DNA from: Deltaproteobacteria bacterium
GTDB lineage: Bacteria; Desulfobacterota; Binatia; UBA9968
Direction of reading: 5' to 3'
Length of the DNA: 33,122 nt
NCBI GenBank assembly: GCA_016193465.1
Contig: JACPSE010000211.1
Coordinates: 1 to 33,122, forward strand
The position numbers were made by a program, and so were the translations under genes. The number at the start of each line of letters is the position of its first letter. The first letter of the stretch is position 1. The notes under the pieces are model-generated. The model was not told the DNA's origin, did no database searches, and saw nothing but the letters and a program-made list of their open reading frames with translations. Shown here piece after piece: positions 1 to 6,682 of the stretch.

Positions 1-375
1 GAGCGCCGGGGGCGGATCGAAAGATCGATGCACCAGACGTGGAGGTTCAAGCGTGTCAACGGTACAGCGTACCCGGACTCTATTGCATCGAGCTTGAGAG
101 ACGCCTCCGGCGCGGAGGTCGCTCGGCTCGCAGAGAGTTCCGACGCCTCCGAGCCGATGTTCGCTTACGAGGACAGGAAGGTCCCTGGGAGAAAAAGTAA
201 GCTACTGGCTCGGAGGGGGCGAGGCTAGAGAGCGCAGACGTAGGAGTTGGAAGCTTCGGATTAAGCACAGGCCCATCGGCTGCGCTCGGAAGAGTCGTCC
301 CCGAGGAGTTGCTATTCCGAGGGTCGCTGCGTGAGGCCGTGGAGCGAGGGGAGTCCCGAAGCCCGCTTCTCGGGG
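1..375. other. Unassigned leading region with an inverted repeat
   Basis: No convincing gene is visible here. A plus-strand frame is open from the window edge to about 228, and an arginine/serine-rich minus-strand frame covers 80-382, but neither looks like a known protein. The DNA carries a 10-bp inverted repeat (GCCTCCGAGC at 145-154 against GCTCGGAGG-type sequence at 207-216) and a small CCTCC/GGAGG hairpin at 104-118. There is no T-run after either. It could be a degraded gene end, a structured RNA or plain intergenic DNA. I looked for tmRNA, RNase P RNA and SRP RNA signatures and found none. Confidence 0.25.
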
Positions 376-403
376 TGGACAATTTTTCTCGTGGGGCTAC
401 AAT
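376..403 (+). promoter_or_regulatory. Putative sigma-70 promoter of aat
   Basis: TGGACA (376-381) and TACAAT (398-403) are separated by 16 bp. Transcription would start near 410, giving a leader of only about 8 nt before the ATG at 418. The -10 matches five of six consensus bases. Confidence 0.5.
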
Positions 404-417
404 GCTATCCGGAAGCC

Positions 418-1107
418 ATGCCCGTTTATCGTCTGATTGACGAGATCGTCTTCCCCCCGCCGGATCATGCTGAGCCGGACGGGCTGCTGGCGGTGGGCGG
501 AGATTTAAGCAGCGAGCGGCTGCTGCTCGCCTATAAGCTGGGTATCTTTCCGTGGTACAGCGAGGGACAGCCTATCCTCTGGTGGTCTCCGGATCCCCGG
601 TTGGTCCTTGAGCTTGAAGAGTTTCACATTTCCCGCCGGCTCCGTCAGATCCTCAAGAAGGGGGGCTTCAAGGTAACATTCGATAAAGCCTTCAAGTCTG
701 TGATCGAAGCCTGCGCTTCTGTGCCGCGCGAAGGACAGGACGGAACCTGGATCACGCCAGAGATGCAAGCGGCCTATATTCATCTCCACAGGCTTGGCTT
801 TGCCCACTCCGTAGAGAGCTGGTTTGATGGGGAACTCGCGGGAGGGATCTACGGCGTTTCGTTGGGAAGATGCTTCTTTGGTGAATCGATGTTCTCTTAC
901 AAATCTAATGCATCGAAGGTAGCCTTAGCTACTCTGGTCGAGCAATTAAAGGCCTGGGAATTTCATATGCTTGATGCCCAGGTGACGACGCCTCACCTCC
1001 TCAGCCTGGGCGCCAAAGAAATACCCCGTTCCATTTTTCTTAAGCGGCTTGGGGAAGCTCTCAGCTTCCCTACTGTGAAAGGGCGCTGGCGCTCTTCCCA
1101 GGTTTAA
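418..1107 (+). CDS. aat: Leucyl/phenylalanyl-tRNA--protein transferase
   Basis: The 229-residue product belongs to the Aat family, which transfers Leu or Phe from aminoacyl-tRNA to the N-terminus of proteins with Arg/Lys ends, marking them for ClpS/ClpAP degradation in the cytoplasm. Visible family marks are the opening F-P-P-P-x-x-A segment, the LLAVGGDL block, GIFPWY followed by LWWSPDPR, the GGIYGVSLG stretch and FGESMFS. The length is normal for the family. I chose ATG 418 because the protein begins at the usual family start (MPVYRLID) there; the frame is open further upstream, but the extra residues are not conserved-looking and would overlap the promoter. clpA/clpS, its usual neighbours, are not in the window. 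The gene stands alone, 122 bp before an aminotransferase. Confidence 0.95.
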   Translation: MPVYRLIDEIVFPPPDHAEPDGLLAVGGDLSSERLLLAYKLGIFPWYSEGQPILWWSPDPRLVLELEEFHISRRLRQILKKGGFKVTFDKAFKSVIEACASVPREGQDGTWITPEMQAAYIHLHRLGFAHSVESWFDGELAGGIYGVSLGRCFFGESMFSYKSNASKVALATLVEQLKAWEFHMLDAQVTTPHLLSLGAKEIPRSIFLKRLGEALSFPTVKGRWRSSQV

Positions 1108-1229
1108 TATTTTGCCCGCGCGAGAAGAGGATCTTATGCGCTCGCTGGTCATATTGACAGCTATAGCCGGATTGGATAGCGTCAGCCCGAATAGCTGGTT
1201 AATGCGCGTTTTCAAAGTAAGGGAACAGG

Positions 1230-2513
1230 ATGACAAAACAGGAGATCATTGAGAAGCACAGGAAGTATCTTTTTTCCTGCATAGCCAACTACTACGAGGA
1301 GCCGCTCGTTGTTGATCATGCCAGGGGCTGCACCGTGGTCGACGTAGAGGGGAGGGAATACCTCGATTTCTTCGGCGGCATCGTCACGATCAGCGTCGGC
1401 CATTGCAACGAGAAGGTCACCCAAGCAGTCGGGCAACAGACCAACAAGCTCCAGCATGTCTCGACCCTCTACCCGAACGAGCCCCACGTCCGCCTGGCAG
1501 AGAAACTGGCCCACATGACGCCAGGACAGTTGCAAAAATCCTTTTTCACCAATAGTGGCACAGAGGCGAACGAGACCGCGGTCTTGCTCGCTCAGCTCCA
1601 TACCAAATGCCAGGATATCATTGCGCTGCGCCATAGCTACAGCGGGCGCTCTCATTTGGCGATGAGTCTCACCGCGCATGCTTCCTGGCGTCTTACGCCC
1701 ACGCCGGTGCCCGGAATTCACCACATTCCCAATGCCTACTGCTACCGCTGTCCCTTCGGCCTTGCCTACCCGAGCTGCGATCTCAGATGCGCGAAGGACA
1801 TCGAGGAGGCGATCCAGACCACGACTTCCGGCCGCATTGCGGCCTTTCTTGCCGAGCCGATTCAAGGCATCGGCGGTCTCATCACGCCCCCAAAAGAGTA
1901 TTTTCGGGAGATCGTTTCGATCGTGCGCAGGTACGGAGGACTTTTTATCTGTGACGAAGTGCAAACAGGCTGGGGCAGGACCGGCGGAAAGATGTTCGGC
2001 ATCGAGCACTGGGGCGTGGAGCCGGACATCATGACCTTCGCCAAGGGCATGGCCAACGGTGTTCCGGTCGGCGCGACCATCGCCACGGCGGAGGTTGCGG
2101 ACAGCATGAAGGGAATGACGATCTCTACCTTCGGCGGAAATCCTGTAACCAGCGCTGCGGCCTTGGCTACTATTCAAGTTATTGAAGAAGAGAATCTGGT
2201 CGAAAATGCCCGCGTGATGGGTCAGCAGTTGAGGGAAGGCTTGGAGGCCTTGAAGCAGAAATATCCCGCGATTGGCGATGTTCGCGGCATGGGATTGATG
2301 CAGGGGTTGGAGCTTGTGGGGGAAAATAAGAGGCCGGACGGCGAGGCCGTGCGTAGGCTTTTCGAACGGACCAAGGCAAACGGGCTTCTGATCGGCAAGG
2401 GCGGACTGATGGGAAATGTGATCCGCATCACCCCGCCGCTCAACGTCACCAAGGATCAGGTCGATCAAGCATTAAAAGCGTTCGATCAGTCCTTTGCGCA
2501 GTTGGGTCTCTAA
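1230..2513 (+). CDS. Class III (fold type I) PLP-dependent aminotransferase, AGXT2/GABA-transaminase-like
   Basis: This 427-residue protein has the full class III aminotransferase layout: SGTEAN near residues 109-114 (phosphate binding), the DEVQTGWGRTG block with the PLP-binding Asp at 242, and FAKGMANG with the Schiff-base lysine at 272. A cysteine-bearing segment (YCYRCPFG, around 170-177) resembles the alanine-glyoxylate aminotransferase 2 / beta-amino acid:pyruvate branch of the family. It should move an amino group from an omega- or beta-amino acid to pyruvate or glyoxylate; the exact substrate cannot be read from sequence. The ATG at 1230 has a purine-rich AAGGGA about 8 nt upstream. 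It is followed by a secreted solute-binding protein on the same strand, which might import a substrate, but the 143-bp gap makes a shared operon uncertain. Confidence 0.9.
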   Translation: MTKQEIIEKHRKYLFSCIANYYEEPLVVDHARGCTVVDVEGREYLDFFGGIVTISVGHCNEKVTQAVGQQTNKLQHVSTLYPNEPHVRLAEKLAHMTPGQLQKSFFTNSGTEANETAVLLAQLHTKCQDIIALRHSYSGRSHLAMSLTAHASWRLTPTPVPGIHHIPNAYCYRCPFGLAYPSCDLRCAKDIEEAIQTTTSGRIAAFLAEPIQGIGGLITPPKEYFREIVSIVRRYGGLFICDEVQTGWGRTGGKMFGIEHWGVEPDIMTFAKGMANGVPVGATIATAEVADSMKGMTISTFGGNPVTSAAALATIQVIEEENLVENARVMGQQLREGLEALKQKYPAIGDVRGMGLMQGLELVGENKRPDGEAVRRLFERTKANGLLIGKGGLMGNVIRITPPLNVTKDQVDQALKAFDQSFAQLGL

Positions 2514-2656
2514 TGGCACCTTGGCAGACCCCCGTGACATGAGTCCGGGAAAGTTTACTGAGAGGTTGGACTGCTTGGGGATAGCTACCGGGCAGGAGTG
2601 GACATCTCCCTTGCATTGAGGTAATAGGATATTGATACCTACAGAGGAGGTCTAAC

Positions 2657-3781
2657 ATGAACGCCATTTTTTCCACGTTCGTCGCCCTTTCCTTCGTCTT
2701 GGCATCCTGGGGAGTTCAATCTCCCGTCCTCGCTGCTGCAGCCAGTCCTGCCTTGCAGAAGGCCAAACAGGAGGCGGAGGCCAAAGGGCTCATCTTCGAG
2801 ACGAGCCGCGACGAGATCGTCGCCAAGGCCAAGAAGGAAGGAAGTGTGCGCATCCTGACCTCGCTCGATACGGACACCTATAAGCCTATGACGGACTCCT
2901 TCAAAAAGAAGTATCCCTTCTTGGATGCGCAAATACAGGAAATCACCGGCACCGAGGCCACCCAGCGGTTTCTCTTAGAGCTGAAAGCAGGAACGGTGAG
3001 GGAGTGGGATGTAGCCCACGCCTCCGAAGACTTCTACGACCAGTTCAGGGGCCAGGCCAAGAAATTCGATATCTTGGGAATGGCCGAGCAGGGAGTGCTG
3101 AGAATTCCTCCCAAGATGGTTGACCCCGATTCCCGGCATTTCGTCTCCATGGCTAGCGCCGCCGGCTCTATTGCCTACAACAAAAACCGTGTCCCGCCGG
3201 AGAAGGTCCCCAACAGTTGGGAGGACTTTTTAAAGCCCGAGCTCAAGGGAAGGAAGTTCGTCGCCGACATCCGACCCCACGGCATGGCCTCTTTGACAGT
3301 TGCCATGGGCGAGGAATGGGTCATGAGCTACGCCCGGAAGTTGAAGGAGCAACAGCCCATCTGGGCCCGTGGCCACACCCGGGTGCTCACTTCGATTACT
3401 GCGGGAGAATACGCCCTGCACCAGCTCACGAACTACCACTCCTGTGTGCGGGCCGCTCAGAAAGACGTCACAAAGTCCTTGGTGTGTAAGGTTATCGAGC
3501 CAGTGCCGGTAAGGCTCACGGAGCATGACTTCGTAGTCAATTCAAGCTCCCGCCCCTATACCGCTCTCCTTTGGCTTGAGCACGTGGCCAGCCCTGAGGG
3601 CCAGAAGGTTATAGATGATTATGAACCCGTCAAGTCCAGCTTATTTGCCGACGGGGAGATAGCCAAGCTTGTTAAAGGAAAAAAGATATCCCTCAATGAC
3701 TACAAGACCTTCCACAGCACTCCCAAGAGGATGCAGATGGTTTTGGAGGCCTACGGATTCCCCAAGGCCGATGTGAGATAA
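2657..3781 (+). CDS. Periplasmic ABC transporter substrate-binding protein (Fbp/PotD-like, family 1)
   Basis: The 374-residue product starts with a classical Sec signal peptide (hydrophobic core about residues 5-26, cleavage likely after VLA around residue 26-27). The mature part has the pattern of extracellular solute-binding family 1 proteins such as iron(III) or polyamine binders: RILTSLDTDTYKPM near the N-terminus, ATQRFLLELKAGT, IAYNKNRVPPEKVPNSWEDFLKPELKGR in the middle, and a C-terminal region with ASPEGQKVI. The start is set by a strong Shine-Dalgarno site (AGAGGAGG, ending 7 nt before the ATG). No ABC permease or ATPase lies nearby, so it is an orphan binder here. The ligand is unknown; a metal, organic acid or phosphonate are all possible. 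Confidence 0.85.
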   Translation: MNAIFSTFVALSFVLASWGVQSPVLAAAASPALQKAKQEAEAKGLIFETSRDEIVAKAKKEGSVRILTSLDTDTYKPMTDSFKKKYPFLDAQIQEITGTEATQRFLLELKAGTVREWDVAHASEDFYDQFRGQAKKFDILGMAEQGVLRIPPKMVDPDSRHFVSMASAAGSIAYNKNRVPPEKVPNSWEDFLKPELKGRKFVADIRPHGMASLTVAMGEEWVMSYARKLKEQQPIWARGHTRVLTSITAGEYALHQLTNYHSCVRAAQKDVTKSLVCKVIEPVPVRLTEHDFVVNSSSRPYTALLWLEHVASPEGQKVIDDYEPVKSSLFADGEIAKLVKGKKISLNDYKTFHSTPKRMQMVLEAYGFPKADVR

Positions 3782-3842
3782 GAGGGCGAAAAGAGATCCC
3801 GAATTTTTCTCATATCTATCTGAACCTGCCCCTCTACTTGAG

Positions 3843-5105
3843 TTAGCTCTGGGGGCAGCGGCCGTTAGCCAGGTGAAACTCAAAATCGGGGCGGAAAAGC
3901 CTGAGGGCGCTCTCGATCGGCGGCCCGGGCATATTGATGAGGTTGCAAAAGCCCTTGCCCTTGTTGAAGCTGATCACTTTGCTGAACTGCTCCAAGAGGG
4001 GTTGTCCCCCCTGTCCTTGCTGGACCTTTTTTAGCATGACAGCCAGCGTATTCGTTTCCATCCGGCAGGCCGGGCACTGGCCGCAGGACTCGGCGGCGAA
4101 AAAGTCGGCGATGCGAAGGATCTCCTCGACTATGCAGGAGCCCTCTGTAACAATGTGGACCACGCCACAGCCAATCGAGGAACCGGCGGCGCGCACAGAG
4201 TTGTGATCCAAAGGGATATCGATCTTATCAGGAGGTAAAAAGGCCGAAGAGGGTCCTCCTGGCATGATGGCCTTAATGGATTTTCCACCCTTAACCCCGC
4301 CCCCACGCTCTTCAATTAAGAAGCGCAGCGTCGAGCCAAAGGGAAGCTCGTAGATTCCCGGGCGATTAACCTCGTCATTCAGAGAAAAGATCATTGTTCC
4401 CGGGCTCTCAGGCGTGCCGAAGCTGCGGTACCACTTTGCCCCGCTAGCGATGATAGCGGGCACGTTGGCCAGAGTCTCTACATTGTTGACTGCGGTGGGT
4501 TTTCCGAAGAGGCCGGCGGTCGCAGGGAAGGGAGGCTTCTGGCGGGGCAAAGGCTGTTTCTGCTCAATGACCTCTAGTGCGGCTGAATCTTCTCCGGCGA
4601 CGTAATTGGGAGGCGCGGCGACAAAAAGAATGTCGAGATTAAAGTCGCTACCAAGAATTTTTTTTCCGACAAGGCCGGCCTCTTGAGCCTCCGCTAGGGC
4701 CTGCGCCATGCTGTCTTTTGCCTTGTTGTATTGGCTATTAACGTAGAGATAAGCAGTAGAGGCGCCCACCGCGTACGAGGCTAGAATCACCCCTTCCATC
4801 ACAAGATGGGGTAGATTCTCCATGAGAAGCCGGTCTTTCTTGCTCCCCGGCTCATCTTCTCCCCCATTGAGCACGACATAATGTGGCTGCTCAGCGCATT
4901 CACGTGTAAAGGCCCATTTTTTGCCGGCGGGGAAACCCGCGCCGCCTCTCCCCTGTAGACCCGACTCTGTGATCTCCTGGATGACAGTCTCGGGAGCTAA
5001 ACCTTTCAGGGCTTTCTCCAAAGCAGTATAGCCCCCGCGCGCCCGGTACTCCTGTAAACCCTCCCTCTCCTCTACCACGCCGCGGGGAAAAAGGATGCCC
5101 TGCAT
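3843..5105 (-). CDS. NuoF-like NADH-binding flavoprotein (FMN, [4Fe-4S])
   Basis: The 420-residue protein has the NuoF/HoxF core. The FMN/NADH loop GRGGAGFPAGKKW sits at 52-64, NGGEDEPGSKKDR at 80-92 (matching NADEGEPGTFKDR of complex I), and the N3-type [4Fe-4S] motif is C341-x2-C344-x2-C347 with C387. It lacks the extra N-terminal ferredoxin domain found in some fused forms. It should take hydride from NADH to FMN and pass electrons to iron-sulfur clusters. The gene is last in a three-gene minus-strand operon, 8 bp after a thioredoxin-like [2Fe-2S] ferredoxin that plays the NuoE role, and behind a BoxB-like oxygenase. No other complex I genes are present, so this is probably a soluble NADH-dependent electron donor rather than part of a respiratory complex. 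Confidence 0.88.
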   Translation of the reverse strand: MQGILFPRGVVEEREGLQEYRARGGYTALEKALKGLAPETVIQEITESGLQGRGGAGFPAGKKWAFTRECAEQPHYVVLNGGEDEPGSKKDRLLMENLPHLVMEGVILASYAVGASTAYLYVNSQYNKAKDSMAQALAEAQEAGLVGKKILGSDFNLDILFVAAPPNYVAGEDSAALEVIEQKQPLPRQKPPFPATAGLFGKPTAVNNVETLANVPAIIASGAKWYRSFGTPESPGTMIFSLNDEVNRPGIYELPFGSTLRFLIEERGGGVKGGKSIKAIMPGGPSSAFLPPDKIDIPLDHNSVRAAGSSIGCGVVHIVTEGSCIVEEILRIADFFAAESCGQCPACRMETNTLAVMLKKVQQGQGGQPLLEQFSKVISFNKGKGFCNLINMPGPPIESALRLFRPDFEFHLANGRCPQS

Positions 5106-5113
5106 TTTTCCTC

Positions 5114-5437
5114 CTAAAAGACTCCAGTGTCGAGGAGCTGGTAGATCAACTCTTTCAAAGAGGAGTCGATTTTATCGAGACGCTTGACGTCAGGACCGCC
5201 AGCGAGGCGGTCCGCGATGTCTTTCAAATCCTCCGTCTTCACCCCTGCATACCAGCTCTTTTCCGGGTAGAGGACAATGTTGGGCCCATCCTGACAGGCG
5301 CCAAAACAGATATAAGGCCGGACTTCCACGTCGGTCAGAGCCCGTTCCGCCACCAGTTTCGCCAGCTCTTTCATGAGCTGTTCGGAGCCGCGACTCTTAC
5401 AATCGACATTCTGACAGACAAGGCAAAGCCGTTTCAC
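5114..5437 (-). CDS. Thioredoxin-fold [2Fe-2S] ferredoxin (NuoE-like)
   Basis: This 107-residue protein has the NuoE-type cluster pattern: C8-x4-C13 and C44-x3-C48 in ICFGACQDGPN, plus an additional C5. It fits the stand-alone thioredoxin-like [2Fe-2S] ferredoxins that partner NuoF-like subunits. The start is a GTG at 5437; AAGGAG lies 7 nt upstream, which supports it. An out-of-frame ATG 5 nt earlier runs straight into a stop. It lies 45 bp after the oxygenase gene and 8 bp before the NuoF-like gene, so it very likely relays electrons between the NuoF-like flavoprotein and the oxygenase. That last step is inference. Confidence 0.85.
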   Translation of the reverse strand: MKRLCLVCQNVDCKSRGSEQLMKELAKLVAERALTDVEVRPYICFGACQDGPNIVLYPEKSWYAGVKTEDLKDIADRLAGGPDVKRLDKIDSSLKELIYQLLDTGVF

Positions 5438-5482
5438 TCCATCTCTCCTTCCACGTCGGATGCTTGAGGACGACCGGGCGGG

Positions 5483-6583
5483 CTAGTTCATTTGTAGGAC
5501 CCAATCCTTCTCCTTAAAGATCTCGTCTAAGAGACGCTCATCTTGGGGAGACGGGAGCACGCCGGCAAGGTGTTTGTCGTACTCTGCGGCAGAGAGAGGC
5601 TCGCCTTCCACGCTGTAAGTTTTGCCGGCGAGGTCACCGATGGATCGATGGAATTTCATATCCGGCACAAAAAGCTGAGGCTGGCCCTCTGGTACGTATT
5701 GGTTGAGGCCGTCAACGAGCTTCTGGCATTCAGCCAGGTAGTGGGTTCTGGCTAGATCATTGAGGCGGTCCTTTTCCGCCGGCTGCGCCGCCTCATGTTC
5801 ATCGTAGCGCCCCTTGAGTCCCCAGACATAGGCCCAATGGGCCGAAGAGGAGTGGTCCGTGCCAAACAGATCATAGGCAGTGGAAAGCCATCTGTTGAAG
5901 TACTTCTGAATAATAGGAATAGGAACCTTTCCCGCTCGAACGATGCGTGTCAATCCAGTATTTCCGGTGAACATGTGGAAAAACTCTTCCTTTAGCATAG
6001 CGGTTACACTTTGTGCCAACGGACCAAAGGCGGAATGGCTTAACATAGTCAGTTGATACTTTCCGTCCCGATCAATGAATTGAGTGTAGGTAAAGAAGTC
6101 AAGCCAGTTTTTCACGGGCTCATTGAAGGAACCCAAGAGCCTGTTACCCTTAGACGCCCGACGCTCCAGGAGTTTTTGCGCCTCCAGCCTGCCTGAGTCG
6201 CCAAAATAGTTCACCAGCAGATAACACATCTGCCATCCGTGGCGCATTTCCTCACGATTGACCCGAATCAAAGACTGGCGATCGTAGTCCGTGGGCGCGG
6301 TGTCCAAAAGGTTTCTTTGCTGTTCCACAGAGGCGAATTCCGTATCACCCTGATAGACAATCAGGTTCAGCAACCCGTCACGGATGGATTGATTGGGGAT
6401 CTGTCCTATTTTTTCCCACTTGGGCTGGCCTTTAAAATCCCCAAACTCAATCTCTGGGTGATGGAGCTCGCCAAGCTTGGTCTCGAATTGGTAGTCACTC
6501 AAAAGGTCGGCGCCGTAGCCGATATCCCTTTGCCATTCTTGAAAGCAGTTAATCCAATCATCAAAAGTAGAAATCTTAGCCAT
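5483..6583 (-). CDS. BoxB/PaaA-superfamily di-iron oxygenase
   Basis: The 366-residue product is a ferritin-like carboxylate-bridged di-iron oxygenase closest, by eye, to BoxB (benzoyl-CoA 2,3-epoxidase). Shared segments are QGDTEFASVEQQR (E82), NREEMRHGWQ with the ExxH pair E112/H115, a DRDGKYQL segment at 171-178, LKEEFFHMF with E200/H203, and GLKGRYDEHE. It is about 100 residues shorter than BoxB, which has roughly 470. The usual BoxA reductase is missing; instead NuoE- and NuoF-like genes follow. The substrate may be an aromatic or other acyl-CoA. The start is supported by an AAAGGA site 8 nt upstream. No CoA ligase or ring-opening enzyme is nearby, so assignment to benzoate breakdown is not supported. 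Confidence 0.85.
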   Translation of the reverse strand: MAKISTFDDWINCFQEWQRDIGYGADLLSDYQFETKLGELHHPEIEFGDFKGQPKWEKIGQIPNQSIRDGLLNLIVYQGDTEFASVEQQRNLLDTAPTDYDRQSLIRVNREEMRHGWQMCYLLVNYFGDSGRLEAQKLLERRASKGNRLLGSFNEPVKNWLDFFTYTQFIDRDGKYQLTMLSHSAFGPLAQSVTAMLKEEFFHMFTGNTGLTRIVRAGKVPIPIIQKYFNRWLSTAYDLFGTDHSSSAHWAYVWGLKGRYDEHEAAQPAEKDRLNDLARTHYLAECQKLVDGLNQYVPEGQPQLFVPDMKFHRSIGDLAGKTYSVEGEPLSAAEYDKHLAGVLPSPQDERLLDEIFKEKDWVLQMN

Positions 6584-6626
6584 GTAGCGTCCTTTCCAGG
6601 AGAGATTTATTCGAACGAACGTTAGA

Positions 6627-6655
6627 TTAATACCTCATAAAGGTAAAAAAATCAA
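6627..6655 (-). promoter_or_regulatory. Putative sigma-70 promoter of the oxygenase operon
   Basis: On the minus strand TTGATT (6655-6650) and TATTAA (6632-6627) are spaced by exactly 17 bp in an AT-rich stretch. The start would be near 6620, leaving a leader of about 37 nt with a Shine-Dalgarno site. It is placed to drive the oxygenase, ferredoxin and NuoF-like genes together. Confidence 0.5.
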
Positions 6656-6682
6656 GTCCCAGCACTGGGTTGGTCTCTCCGG

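Noticed and set aside
80-382. 100-residue minus-strand ORF in the leading region
   Set aside because: Very rich in Arg, Ser and Pro with no pattern of a folded protein.
1136-1252. 38-codon plus-strand ORF before the aminotransferase, with an AAGAGG site
   Set aside because: Overlaps the aminotransferase start and has no recognisable features; probably chance.
1212-2468. 418-residue minus-strand ORF antisense to the aminotransferase
   Set aside because: It is a shadow of a gene with strong family motifs on the plus strand; the antisense product has no recognisable motif.
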